Assembly: GCF_900166585.1 (NCBI RefSeq)
Contig: NZ_FVZC01000009.1
Coordinates: forward strand, 310,001-374,000
Source of the DNA: Mesobacillus jeotgali
GTDB taxonomy: Bacteria > Bacillota > Bacilli > Bacillales > Cytobacillaceae
Length of the DNA: 64,000 bases
Reading direction: 5' to 3'
Under the pieces are notes generated by a model, which ran no database searches, had not been told where the DNA came from, and saw only the letters and a program-made list of their open reading frames with translations. Of this stretch, positions 36,080 through 44,429 are shown in pieces (position 1 is the first letter of the stretch; each line of letters begins with the position of its first letter). The position numbers and the translations under genes are program-made.

Positions 36080-36943
36080 ATGGCTAAAAAAGTAGTTGGA
36101 GTATACGATAATCAAACAGAACTAATTGAAGCGATTGAAGAGTATAAAAACAAGGGCTATGCTGTTCAGGATTTCTCGATCATTGGTGATACGAATGACA
36201 TCTCAAGTGCACTGGAAAGCAGGACAGGTGTAACGACTGAAACGATTGGAACAGATAGGGATGATCATAAAGAAGGCGGCTTCTGGCAAAGCCTGATGAC
36301 GACATTCGATGCAGACCGAAACCTTGGAGGCAATGAACCATCTATTTCCGACCGTCTTGTCAGTGTAGGACTGACTGATGACGCAGCAAGGGAATATGAA
36401 GAGGATGTAAGAGCTGGCCGTATTATTCTTCTGGCAGAAACAACAGCCTCAGGTCTTAATGTTGAAGATACAGGCTATATTACTGACACATCAGTAACAG
36501 GAAATTATACGGATACAGATGAACGAACACTTAGATTAAGAGAAGAACAACTGGATGTTTCCAAGGAACGCTTCCAGGCAGGTGAAGTTGAAATTCATAA
36601 AGAAGTAGTTGAAGACCAGCAGAAGGTCAACATTCCGGTAACCCGTGAGGAAGTGTATATTGAAAGACGGGATGTGAATGAGGCGGCTTCTGGCACTGAC
36701 GCTACAATTGATGATGGTGAAACAATCCGTGTGCCAATCATGGAAGAAAAAGTAGAGGTCACGAAGAAACCTGTTGTTTCTGAAGAAATTGTCATCGGCA
36801 AGCGAGAAGTCACCGATACTGAACAGGTCGTAGAAAGTGTCAAGCGTGAGGAGGCTTACCTTGAGGCAGATGACGACCGGGTCGTTGATGGGGATCTCGA
36901 ACGCAGAAATCTGACAGATCGTGATGGATATAAAGATCGATAA
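36080..36943 (+). CDS. ysnF: YsnF-type stress protein (17M-like domain plus DUF2382)
   Basis: A 287-residue soluble stress protein. The N-terminal general-stress-protein-17M domain (residues 1-105; KVVGVYDNQTELIEAIEEYKNKGY, AGRIILLAE) is joined to a C-terminal YsnF/AvaK DUF2382 domain (about 150-275; LREEQLDVSKERFQAGEVEIHKEVVEDQQKVNIPVTREEVYIERRDV). The molecular function is unknown; family members are induced by heat, salt and ethanol. The start at 36080 follows GGAGGA; the earlier ATG at 36065 lacks a site. A SigB-like promoter and a strong terminator define a single-gene unit. Confidence 0.85.
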   Translation: MAKKVVGVYDNQTELIEAIEEYKNKGYAVQDFSIIGDTNDISSALESRTGVTTETIGTDRDDHKEGGFWQSLMTTFDADRNLGGNEPSISDRLVSVGLTDDAAREYEEDVRAGRIILLAETTASGLNVEDTGYITDTSVTGNYTDTDERTLRLREEQLDVSKERFQAGEVEIHKEVVEDQQKVNIPVTREEVYIERRDVNEAASGTDATIDDGETIRVPIMEEKVEVTKKPVVSEEIVIGKREVTDTEQVVESVKREEAYLEADDDRVVDGDLERRNLTDRDGYKDR

Positions 36944-36952
36944 AAGGATAAA

Positions 36953-36984
36953 AAGAAAAGACGCCAGAAAGGCGTCTTTTCTGC
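36953..36984 (+). terminator. Terminator of ysnF
   Basis: AAAAGACGCC and GGCGTCTTTT pair around AGAAA. Confidence 0.8.
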
Positions 36985-37188
36985 GTATTGAGGCGACTGA
37001 CTGCACGCCACATCGTGCATTTCCATGAAGGAGTGTCTGTCGGCTTACACAATTCAGCTCATCGCTTGATTAATATAGCATTTTACAGCTTGGTTAGCAA
37101 GTGGAATTTTTATGCAGGACTCATCATGTTTCAGGAACTGTGATAAAGGGGTATGAAAAAATCAATACAAACAGAGAAGGGATACATC

Positions 37189-37896
37189 ATGAAAAAAAAT
37201 AAGATTTTTTTATCACTAGCTGCTGTAGCCGTATTGCTGGCTGTCGTCAGCATTTATGGAAATACAAAGGAAAGAGACGAAGAGAGACTTGTAATCGCAT
37301 TCGGCGATTCACTTACGTATGGGTACGGGGATGAAAAAGGTTCTGGATATATAGATACTCTCAAAACAAGACTGAACAGCCATAACAAAGAAAAATACAA
37401 TTTTGACAATGAAGCTATTTATGGTCTGGAATCATCGGGAATTCTTACCCAACTGTCAAATGTCGAAGAGAGAGTTAAAATCGATGAAGCGGATTATTTC
37501 ATTCTATTTATCGGGACGAACGATTTAATCAACAGCAATGGCGGGAATCTGAATAACCTAAAGCTTGAAAAAATCGCCAAGGGTAAAGAAGACTATTTAA
37601 AAAACTTAAATTCCATTATCAAAACACTGACAAATAAAAATAAGCAGGCTCCAATCCTTTTGCTGGGACTTTATAACCCTTATCCAGACAGCAAAGCCAT
37701 TGAGGTTGTGATTGATGAATGGAATAATGATATCAATAAGATTATTAAAGATGAAGAACGAATTGTTTACATCCCGACCAATGATTTGTTTAAAGGTAAA
37801 AATAAGAAACAATACTTCAGTGACTCGCTCCATCTTAATGATAAAGGTTACAAGCTAGTCACTGACCGCATTATAGAAAAGTACCAATTTGAATAG
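37189..37896 (+). CDS. SGNH/GDSL-type hydrolase, membrane-anchored or secreted
   Basis: A 235-residue esterase-family protein. A hydrophobic N-terminal segment (residues 5-22) is followed by the block I FGDSLTYGYG (catalytic Ser), block III GTNDLI, and block V DSLHLNDKGY (catalytic Asp/His). The closest B. subtilis-type relatives are YxiM/YpmR-like lipases/esterases of unknown substrate. ATG 37189 follows GAAGGGA; an upstream ATG at 37153 would hide the signal segment. Single gene with its own terminator. Confidence 0.82.
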   Translation: MKKNKIFLSLAAVAVLLAVVSIYGNTKERDEERLVIAFGDSLTYGYGDEKGSGYIDTLKTRLNSHNKEKYNFDNEAIYGLESSGILTQLSNVEERVKIDEADYFILFIGTNDLINSNGGNLNNLKLEKIAKGKEDYLKNLNSIIKTLTNKNKQAPILLLGLYNPYPDSKAIEVVIDEWNNDINKIIKDEERIVYIPTNDLFKGKNKKQYFSDSLHLNDKGYKLVTDRIIEKYQFE

Positions 37897-37903
37897 GACA
37901 GGC

Positions 37904-37936
37904 TGCCTGGCAGAGTAACTAGCCAGGTTTTTGTTT
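37904..37936 (+). terminator. Terminator of GDSL hydrolase gene
   Basis: CCTGGC and GCCAGG pair around a 10-nt loop, then TTTTTGTTTTT. Confidence 0.55.
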
Positions 37937-38008
37937 TTCACCTAACATGAAACCTATAGAGGAGTTCATTCGTAATATAATAGATTAAAAACTGAAAGGA
38001 TTTTTACC

Positions 38009-38575
38009 GTGAAAAAAAGGCTTGTTGGGAATGCATTCGTCACTTTTTTGCTGGTTATGGCGGCGCTCCTGTTATACTATCAGTTCCTTACCAGGCCTGA
38101 GATCAATGAAGAGGTTCCCTTGCCAGCAGACCTCCATCCGGTTGTTAGGCAGAATCAGGAAGTATTAATTCAAAAAGCTGCTGATAAAGGGATCAGAGTG
38201 ATAGTAACAGATGGTTTCAGAAGTTTTCAGGAACAGAATTCATTATATGAAAAGGGAAGGTCTGCAGAAGGCCAAATTGTGACCCACGCAAAAGGCGGGG
38301 ATTCGTATCATAACTTTGGCCTGGCAATAGATTTTGCTTTATTGGATAATCAAGGGAACGCCTTATGGGATACCGGCTATGATGGTAATGGGAATGGTAA
38401 ATCCGATTGGATGGAGGTGGTTTCCATTGCAAAGGACCTTGGGTTTCAATGGGGCGGAGACTGGAAACACTTTAAGGATTATCCGCATTTAGAAATGCGA
38501 TTTGGATTGTCGATTGATGATCTGAAACGGGGAAAACGTCCTTCGGAAGACTCACTGTCGGCCTCAAGAAATTAA
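38009..38575 (+). CDS. cwlK: M15 peptidoglycan L-Ala-D-Glu endopeptidase (CwlK-like)
   Basis: A 188-residue membrane-anchored cell-wall hydrolase. A hydrophobic segment (residues 8-27) anchors an M15C VanY/CwlK domain. TDGFRSFQEQNSLYEKGR leads to the zinc ligands in SYHNFGLAIDFAL (His, Asp) and DYPHLEM (His), with the usual DWMEVVSIAKDLGFQWGGDW between. It is expected to cut the L-Ala-gamma-D-Glu bond of peptidoglycan stems. Start GTG, 38009, 8 nt after AAAGGA. Confidence 0.85.
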   Translation: MKKRLVGNAFVTFLLVMAALLLYYQFLTRPEINEEVPLPADLHPVVRQNQEVLIQKAADKGIRVIVTDGFRSFQEQNSLYEKGRSAEGQIVTHAKGGDSYHNFGLAIDFALLDNQGNALWDTGYDGNGNGKSDWMEVVSIAKDLGFQWGGDWKHFKDYPHLEMRFGLSIDDLKRGKRPSEDSLSASRN

Positions 38576-38578
38576 CAA

Positions 38579-38612
38579 AAGCATCGGATGCAGCAGGCTC
38601 CGATGCTTTGTT
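38579..38612. terminator. Bidirectional terminator
   Basis: AGCATCGGA and TCCGATGCT pair around a 10-nt loop, then TTTGTTTAT. It lies between the convergent cwlK and NADH dehydrogenase genes. Confidence 0.65.
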
Positions 38613-38633
38613 TATGTTTCGTATGCAAACCTT

Positions 38634-39866
38634 TTATTTCTGATTTGAAAAAACGGAAACCTCCGAAGAAGGTTTGCTGATTTTAAGGAACTGCTTCATA
38701 ACTAGTCCAGGTCCACCGAGCACAAAGAGATAGCGAGCTTCAATTACCTGTTTCATTAAGGCAGCAAAGGAACCGCTGATTTTCATGCCGAAAACTTTTC
38801 CGACGGCAGCCTTGTTCCCTATGGAAGCCACAGTACCTTTATGGTGGTACACAAAGGATTTAAGCTTTTCATTTCTCAGAGTGGCAATAATATTTGGTCC
38901 GCACAGCTCTGCCTGCTGTATGGCGACCTGCGCAGTCGGAGGAAGGGGGTTTTTATCATCCTTCATGAATAGCGCTGCATCCCCGATACAGAAAACATTT
39001 TCAACACCTTTAACCCGCAAATATTCATCAACCTCAATGCGGCCTCTTGTCATAGGCAAGTCCAGTTTTTCAAGGAGGGTATTCCCACGGACACCGCCTG
39101 ACCAAATCAATGTTCTTGACGGAAGCACCTCACCACTTTCCAATTCAATGGATGTTGGAGAACATTCAAGGATCTTAGCAGAGGTCATTAACTCAACACC
39201 ACTCTCCTTTAAATAATTCGTTGTGAAATCAATCGCTTCCTGGTCAAAGCCTGGAAGCACGGTGGGTGAGGCTTCAATGTTGATAATTCTGGTTTCAGAA
39301 ACAGGAATATCATATTTTCGGCAAAGTTTTGGCAATGCTTCAACAAGTTCGCCAATCATTTCAATACCTGTAAATCCTGCTCCAGCAACAGCAAAGGTAA
39401 GCCTGGAAGGATCAGAGTCTTCCTTGTAAGCAGCCATTTGTCTAAGAATATGATTGAAGATGGACTTGGTGCTTCGGAAACTTCGGATTTTAAAAGCATT
39501 CTCTTCTATTCCCGGGATTCCAAAAGTAGCAACGTCAAATCCCAGTGAGATCAATAAGTAGTCATAATCAATTTTATCGCCGGAATCCAGAAGGACTCTC
39601 TTTTCATTGAAATCAACATCTTGTACAGTAGCTTTTTTAAACTGTATTTTATTTGTTTTAAGCAAGTCTGGGATGTGTAAGGTGATTTTATCATCTGATG
39701 CAGTTCCTGCGCCTGTTTTATGCAATTGGGTAGATATATAATGATAATCGTGTTTATTGATTAAAGTTACTTCAGCTTCGCCGTTCTTTAATGTTTTTTC
39801 AAGTTGTCGGCTTGTAATGAGGCCGCCGTATCCAGCACCTAAAATGACTATTTTTGGGGTATGCAT
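38634..39866 (-). CDS. Type II NADH dehydrogenase (Ndh/YumB-like)
   Basis: A 410-residue FAD-dependent NADH:menaquinone oxidoreductase that does not pump protons. The FAD-binding dinucleotide motif is IVILGAGYGGLITSRQL, the NAD-binding one FAVAGAGFTGIEMIGEL (about residues 163-180), the C-terminal FAD site NVFCIGDAALF (near 295), and AQVAIQQAELCGPNI follows. The amphipathic C-terminus probably docks on the membrane. The start at 39866 has GAAGGAA upstream; the open frame runs on to 39974 through the regulatory region. Two Rex boxes lie just upstream, so it should respond to the NADH/NAD ratio. Confidence 0.92.
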   Translation of the reverse strand: MHTPKIVILGAGYGGLITSRQLEKTLKNGEAEVTLINKHDYHYISTQLHKTGAGTASDDKITLHIPDLLKTNKIQFKKATVQDVDFNEKRVLLDSGDKIDYDYLLISLGFDVATFGIPGIEENAFKIRSFRSTKSIFNHILRQMAAYKEDSDPSRLTFAVAGAGFTGIEMIGELVEALPKLCRKYDIPVSETRIINIEASPTVLPGFDQEAIDFTTNYLKESGVELMTSAKILECSPTSIELESGEVLPSRTLIWSGGVRGNTLLEKLDLPMTRGRIEVDEYLRVKGVENVFCIGDAALFMKDDKNPLPPTAQVAIQQAELCGPNIIATLRNEKLKSFVYHHKGTVASIGNKAAVGKVFGMKISGSFAALMKQVIEARYLFVLGGPGLVMKQFLKISKPSSEVSVFSNQK

Positions 39867-39891
39867 GTTATTTCCTTCTTTCTGGCTGTTA

Positions 39892-39909
39892 TTGTGAAAA
39901 AATTCACAT
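39892..39909. promoter_or_regulatory. Rex operator 1 upstream of NADH dehydrogenase
   Basis: TTGTGAAAAAATTCACAT matches the Rex consensus TTGTGAA-N4-TTCACAA at 17 of 18 positions counting N as free. It sits 26-43 nt before the start codon. Confidence 0.85.
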
Positions 39910-39958
39910 GTGACATTAAAAAAATAAAAACCTGAATAAGTTTCATGTATGAAAAGAT

Positions 39959-39976
39959 TTGTGAATAATTTCACAT
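39959..39976. promoter_or_regulatory. Rex operator 2 upstream of NADH dehydrogenase
   Basis: TTGTGAATAATTTCACAT matches TTGTGAA-N4-TTCACAA with one mismatch at the end. The two sites are 67 bp apart centre to centre, close to an integral number of helical turns (6.4). Confidence 0.85.
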
Positions 39977-40087
39977 AATTTATATTAATAGATTACAATA
40001 TTACTATGTTTGTATCAAGGCATAAAAGCGTTTATTTTCAACAAAAGATTGACAAAAATGTAACAGGCTTACGTAGTTATCTTATGC

Positions 40088-40124
40088 AAAAAAGGCGGAG
40101 AGGGGATATCAACCCTCTCCGCCA
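40088..40124 (-). terminator. Terminator of YdaG-like gene
   Basis: GGCGGAGAGGG and CCCTCTCCGCC form a perfect 11-bp stem. On the - strand it ends in TTTTTT. Confidence 0.85.
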
Positions 40125-40128
40125 GATT

Positions 40129-40548
40129 CTATAAATTCAATATTTCAGGCTCGCCATTATCATTCATCAATCTGATTGTATCGGGCTTTATCTCTAATAT
40201 AATGAAATCAGGATCACTTGGACTGTCAATCCATTTTTTCATTCGTTCGTTCCAAAACTTATCCTTTAAGCTTTGCTCTTCATGAATCGATGCCTTGCCC
40301 TGAACTTCAATATAAGCATCACCGAATCCATCACCTTCATACCCAAGCAGAATATGGACATTAGGATTCTTTTCAATTTCTTCAGCTTTATACGTTTCTT
40401 TGCTTGTCGGGGTATACATTGTCAAATCCTCATGAAAAAAAGTCATATAACGGGTGTGTGGTTTGTTATCGACTACTGTGGCTAGTGTTCCTACCTTTGA
40501 TTCACTTAAAACCTGGGTGATTTTTTTCGTTAAACCATGCTTGTCCAT
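40129..40548 (-). CDS. ydaG: Pyridoxamine-5'-phosphate-oxidase-fold general stress protein (YdaG-like)
   Basis: A 139-residue split-barrel flavin-type protein of the general-stress-protein-26 family: SKVGTLATVVDNKPHTRYMTFF, LTMYTPTSKETYKAEEIEKNPNVHILLGYEGDG and VQGKASIHEE are the usual strand motifs. It probably binds FMN or a related cofactor; no reaction is established. AGGAGG precedes ATG. A weak SigB-like pattern can be drawn upstream, and the B. subtilis homologue belongs to the SigB regulon. It has its own terminator. Confidence 0.82.
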   Translation of the reverse strand: MDKHGLTKKITQVLSESKVGTLATVVDNKPHTRYMTFFHEDLTMYTPTSKETYKAEEIEKNPNVHILLGYEGDGFGDAYIEVQGKASIHEEQSLKDKFWNERMKKWIDSPSDPDFIILEIKPDTIRLMNDNGEPEILNL

Positions 40549-40603
40549 TTTGTTTCCTCCTTTTTGTTCCTGTATTTACTATTCTCTTTAATAGACGAGA
40601 TAA

Positions 40604-40637
40604 ACCAAAAAACCCTGGATATCCAGGGCTTTTTTTA
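40604..40637. terminator. Terminator hairpin between tandem - strand genes
   Basis: AACCCTGGAT and ATCCAGGGCTT pair with no loop spacer, then T7. It can end - strand transcripts from the two small hydrophilic-protein genes. Confidence 0.7.
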
Positions 40638-40743
40638 AAGGATTAAAAGTTTGAATTTTTACTTATGACTACATTCCGCAGAATGAAGTCAGGCACGACT
40701 TCGCCGGTCTGCATTTGAGGCTTACTAATGCGCTGCACTTTTC

Positions 40744-40977
40744 TTATAATTCATTATCAATGTCAACATTGTATTTCTTTTCACTAGAGGAAGAATCCTT
40801 TGAATGATGTCCATCCTTTTCCTCTTTTTTTTCCTGGTTAAGATCTTCCATCGGAATGGTATCTACTGTCAATTCACTTTTGAATTTATCATGAAGACTT
40901 TTCGTCCGGGTTTCATACTGTTCTGGATTGTCCATGTTTTGAGTATTATCAACTGGAATGGGTTTTTTATCTTCCAT
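40744..40977 (-). CDS. Small hydrophilic stress-type protein
   Basis: A 77-residue, highly charged, probably disordered protein (Lys/Glu/Asp/Ser-rich, with DKKPIPVDNTQNMDNPEQYE at the N-terminus). GGGAGGTGA stands before ATG 40977; a GTG three codons upstream overlaps that site. It follows the 40-residue gene by 30 nt and probably shares its SigB-type promoter. No family recognised; composition is typical of desiccation/stress hydrophilins. Confidence 0.6.
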   Translation of the reverse strand: MEDKKPIPVDNTQNMDNPEQYETRTKSLHDKFKSELTVDTIPMEDLNQEKKEEKDGHHSKDSSSSEKKYNVDIDNEL

Positions 40978-41007
40978 AGTGTTCACCTCCCGATCATTTA
41001 AAATTGC

Positions 41008-41130
41008 TTATTTTTTAGTCTCCGACTCTTCCTGAGGCTTCACAGGATCCCGTTGAGGCTCAATATCCTTATTATGAGCTTGTTTATTCTCCTGTTCTGG
41101 TGAACCATCATTATGCTTTTTTTCTGTCAT
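41008..41130 (-). CDS. Very small hydrophilic protein
   Basis: A 40-residue protein, all polar (MTEKKHNDGSPEQENKQAHN...), ending ESETKK. AAGGAGG stands 7 nt before the ATG, and a strong SigB-like promoter lies 35 nt further upstream, so it is very probably expressed. Together with the next gene it forms a two-gene stress unit of unknown function. Confidence 0.6.
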   Translation of the reverse strand: MTEKKHNDGSPEQENKQAHNKDIEPQRDPVKPQEESETKK

Positions 41131-41165
41131 GTTAAAACCTCCTTATCTTTGTCGTTACAATAAAA

Positions 41166-41190
41166 ATACCCTCTTACATGAAATTAAAAC
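41166..41190 (-). promoter_or_regulatory. SigB-type promoter of the two small hydrophilin genes
   Basis: On the - strand GTTTTA, 13 nt, GGGTAT: five of six and six of six against the SigB consensus with ideal spacing. Confidence 0.7.
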
Positions 41191-41453
41191 AAACCCCCAA
41201 AGCGCTATAATACTGAGTCGCTTTGAAAAAATCATAGGTGTAAAGGCTGCACCCCTGCATTGTCTGAATAGAAGTCGTAAGTTGTCTCGGGTAAAAGCAG
41301 TGCTCAGATCAGATCACCCAATATTTTATAGCTTTTACACTCAAACTTTATTTCCATATTTCTAATTAACAATCTGTCCAATGTCTTTTGTTCCAAAGAC
41401 CTTCATATAGATACAATATATGTTTAATAATCGGAATATGGAGGGGGAACGTG

Positions 41454-42185
41454 ATGATTATCATCCGGTTTCCGGAAGCTGCCAGCGGTCAGAAGCTGCA
41501 GAAACTGTCTGGAAAACAGAGGGAAATATACAACCACTTAGACAATAGCCTCACGATGTTTGAGTATGATTCAACCTTTCAGCTCCTGTTTGAAATCAGG
41601 CTTCGGGAAAAAATCATTGCAGCAGCCCTGAAACTTAAGGATGCTTCAGTGGCGTTTACTTCCTTTAAATACTCAAAGTTCAATCCTGTTTATTGGACGA
41701 AAGGGCCAGTGGGGTATCTTTTGAATCCAAATGTCCGCCCATCCGATGCAATATCCGATATTTATGAAAATGGACAGGAATATGCTTTTGAATGTTCAAC
41801 CGCAATGGTAATCATTTTTTATAAAGCAGTGCTTGATTCCATTAGGGTTTCGGATTTCAACTATTTGTTCAGGGGATTGCTTGTGTGGAACTGGAACTAT
41901 GACCCTGATTTAGCCATCATTACTTTGGAAGGGAATGAATTTATCCCGGGTGATGTGGTCTATTTCATGAATCCGGATTTTGAAAAACCAATCTGGCGGG
42001 GTGAAAATGCTGTAGTTTTGGGGAAAGGACTATATTATGGCCATGGCATAGGAATTGGAACGGCTGAAGAAATGATTGAAGCTCTTAATACACTCCGAAA
42101 GAAAGGGTCGACCACATCTGCTTTTATGCTTCAGCAGCACAGTCGGCTGAATTTCAAGTATCTATCCCAGTTTTCAGACAGATAA
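41454..42185 (+). CDS. tgl: Spore-coat protein-glutamine gamma-glutamyltransferase Tgl
   Basis: A 243-residue bacillus-type transglutaminase that cross-links spore-coat proteins through epsilon-(gamma-glutamyl)lysine bonds. Length matches B. subtilis Tgl (245). The catalytic Cys114 with preceding Glu113 sits in QEYAFECSTAMVIIFYKA, and the C-terminal SAFMLQQHSRLNFKYL is characteristic. ATG 41454 follows GGAGGGGG; the frame extends upstream to 41388 without a site. Confirms an endospore former. No coat gene is adjacent. Confidence 0.93.
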   Translation: MIIIRFPEAASGQKLQKLSGKQREIYNHLDNSLTMFEYDSTFQLLFEIRLREKIIAAALKLKDASVAFTSFKYSKFNPVYWTKGPVGYLLNPNVRPSDAISDIYENGQEYAFECSTAMVIIFYKAVLDSIRVSDFNYLFRGLLVWNWNYDPDLAIITLEGNEFIPGDVVYFMNPDFEKPIWRGENAVVLGKGLYYGHGIGIGTAEEMIEALNTLRKKGSTTSAFMLQQHSRLNFKYLSQFSDR

Positions 42186-42198
42186 TCCCATAAAAAAG

Positions 42199-42230
42199 TA
42201 AAAGGCTGGCTTTATTGCCGGTCTTTTTTT
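42199..42230 (+). terminator. Terminator of tgl
   Basis: AAAGGCTGGC and GCCGGTCTTT pair around TTTATT, then T4. Confidence 0.7.
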
Positions 42231-42382
42231 CTGCTTCTTTCTCCTCATTTTTTTTAAAAGTATTTCTTATAGAATTTACGAGGCATAGTTTAAAAAAATA
42301 GGGGAATATAAAAAGAGACAAATTCTATACGTTAGGTTCCGGATATGGAACTTATAGGCAGTTAAAAAAGGGAGTTTTGGAA

Positions 42383-43855
42383 ATGAGATTATCAAAGGTG
42401 CTTGAAGCCCTCGGCGGAAGTCTGAAAAAATACATAGATGAAGCGGATCCTGAATTGACGGGAATCCAAATGGATTCACGTAAAGTGAATCCTGGGGATT
42501 TATTTGTTGCCATTTCTGGCTTTCAAATTGATGGTCACCGGTTTATCCAAGAAGCAATAGACAAAGGTGCCGCTGCTGTAATAGGGGAAAATGAGCTTGA
42601 ACTTAACGTCCCATATATACAGGTATTTGACAGCAGGCTTGCTCTGGGTAGGGCAGCAAGCGCTTTTTATCACCATCCGTCGCGAAGGCATACAGTCATT
42701 GGAATTACTGGAACAAATGGAAAAACCACGGTATCTTACATTTTAAAACATATTCTTGAACATGCCGGCCGAAGCTGCTCTTTGCTCGGTACTGTGTCTT
42801 ATATAATAAATAATGAAGTGTACAAGCCTTCGAATACCACCCCGGATGCTTTGCAAATACAAGAATTGATGGCCAAGAGCAATGATGAGTTTGTTGTTCT
42901 GGAGGTATCTTCTCATGCCTTGAAGCAATACAGGATAGAAGGATTAGAACTGGATTATGGGCTGTTCACCAATTTAGCCCATGATCACCTTGATTATCAT
43001 CCCACAATTGAAGACTATTTTGAGGCAAAAACATTGATGTACAATTATATGAAACCAGATGGTTCGGCGATTGTTAGCAGATTGAGCGAATGGGGAGACA
43101 TGCTGGCCGATATATTGAAGGCTAAGGAGATACCTGTTTACTCAATGGGCAGTGATGGCAACTATGATCTGAATATTGAGGATATCCGACTGAACGGAGA
43201 AACCAGGTTCGAAGTCCAAATGGGAGGGGTCGTCTATCCTTTGACATTCCCTTCCCCTGGTCAGCACAATGTCTATAACGCCGCAATGGCCTTTTTGACT
43301 GCAATTAAAATTGGTATTAGCCCTGAAGTAATTACAGATGCTTTAAAAACATTTCCCGGTGTGCCTGGAAGATTCGAAATGATTTCACATCCGGAGGGTG
43401 CTACATTCATTGTTGATTATGCCCATACGGAGGACGCCTTAGAATACTGCCTGCATGCTGCACAGGAGCATGATGCAGTGAAGATAAAGCATATATTCGG
43501 ATTCCGGGGAGAACGGGACAAAACAAAAAGGGAGCATATGGTTAAAACCTCTGCAGCAATGAGTGATGAATTCATATTGACATTCGATGATTTGAACGGT
43601 GTATCCGAGGTAGATATGGAAAATGAGTTAAAGGAATTGAACGAGCGTTTTGGGATGAATAAAGGAAGTGTGATCACCGACAGAACACTGGCAATCCAGT
43701 ATGCATGGGAAAACGCAAATATGGGAGAGTGGATCCTCATCACCGGAAAGGGTCCTGAAGAATACCAGTCTTTGTATGAACTCCCTGCATCATCCGATAA
43801 AGATACGCTATTATATCTGCAAAAACAGCATGGTAAAGAAAAGATAATCGGTTGA
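42383..43855 (+). CDS. MurE-like Mur ligase lacking the DNPR diaminopimelate motif
   Basis: A 490-residue Mur-ligase. Domain 1 binds the UDP-MurNAc part (GIQMDSRKVNPGDLFVAISGFQIDGHRFI). Domain 2 has the ATP site GITGTNGKTT and the carbamylated-Lys region EDYFEAKTLMYN. Domain 3 has VDYAHTEDALE and GFRGERDKTKR. In true meso-DAP MurE, a DNPR motif follows the TSD segment; here that position reads LTFDDLNGVSEVDM, so the acceptor specificity is different or unknown. ATG 42383 is chosen; the TTG at 42377 is too close to GGGAG. Likely a paralogue of the division-cluster murE, downstream of tgl. Confidence 0.82.
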   Translation: MRLSKVLEALGGSLKKYIDEADPELTGIQMDSRKVNPGDLFVAISGFQIDGHRFIQEAIDKGAAAVIGENELELNVPYIQVFDSRLALGRAASAFYHHPSRRHTVIGITGTNGKTTVSYILKHILEHAGRSCSLLGTVSYIINNEVYKPSNTTPDALQIQELMAKSNDEFVVLEVSSHALKQYRIEGLELDYGLFTNLAHDHLDYHPTIEDYFEAKTLMYNYMKPDGSAIVSRLSEWGDMLADILKAKEIPVYSMGSDGNYDLNIEDIRLNGETRFEVQMGGVVYPLTFPSPGQHNVYNAAMAFLTAIKIGISPEVITDALKTFPGVPGRFEMISHPEGATFIVDYAHTEDALEYCLHAAQEHDAVKIKHIFGFRGERDKTKREHMVKTSAAMSDEFILTFDDLNGVSEVDMENELKELNERFGMNKGSVITDRTLAIQYAWENANMGEWILITGKGPEEYQSLYELPASSDKDTLLYLQKQHGKEKIIG

Positions 43856-43859
43856 ATGA

Positions 43860-43898
43860 CCGGCAGGCTGAAAGTTTTCCAGCCTGTCGCTTTTTTAA
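43860..43898 (+). terminator. Terminator of the MurE-like gene
   Basis: CGGCAGGCTG and CAGCCTGTCG pair around AAAGTTTTC, then T6. Confidence 0.75.
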
Positions 43899-44054
43899 GT
43901 AATAAGTTGCTTGTCTTATAATGACACAATTTCGCCTTCTAAAATTGACAATAATTTGAAAGGTGACGCACTGCACTCCAAATTTTTTCCATTATCTCTT
44001 ATGATATAAATAAGAAAAACTTGAGACATGAAATCTCGGGAGGGGGTACTCAAT

Positions 44055-44354
44055 ATGGATAAAACAGACATTTATAAAATGCTTGAAGAGGTAAAAGAGC
44101 CTCTGCTGGGAATCGATATTGTGAACCTTGGCCTTGTGTATGAAGTAAGTTTTAAAGATGAGTATGATGTGGAAATTGTGATGACGACAAGGAATGAGGA
44201 TAGCATGCTGGCGGAGTACATTGCCCTTTCTGCCCGTGAACAGTTGACGGGAAAGATAAAAAACCTTGAGCATGTCGACATTAAATTCGTTTCAGCCCCT
44301 AAATGGAATAAGGATTGCATGTCCAGATACGCAAAATATCTTCTGGATCTTTAA
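44055..44354 (+). CDS. MIP18/DUF59 family protein (Fe-S assembly type)
   Basis: A 99-residue SufT/PaaD-like protein: IYKMLEEVKEPLLGIDIVNLGLVYEVSF is the standard N-terminal pattern, and VEIVMTTRNEDSMLAEYI is the place where a Cys (GCP) is usual in metal-carrying members but is absent here. So a role as scaffold or regulator rather than cluster donor is possible. ATG 44055 follows GGGAGGGGG. It is single, with a terminator. Confidence 0.75.
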   Translation: MDKTDIYKMLEEVKEPLLGIDIVNLGLVYEVSFKDEYDVEIVMTTRNEDSMLAEYIALSAREQLTGKIKNLEHVDIKFVSAPKWNKDCMSRYAKYLLDL

Positions 44355-44370
44355 AATAGACATAAAAGGA

Positions 44371-44402
44371 AAAGATTGCACTTTATTTGCAATCTTTTTT
44401 TG
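44371..44402 (+). terminator. Terminator of MIP18-family gene
   Basis: AAAGATTGCA and TGCAATCTTT pair around CTTTATT, then T4G. Confidence 0.75.
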
Positions 44403-44429
44403 TAATATAGGAAGGTATAAGTTCACTTC

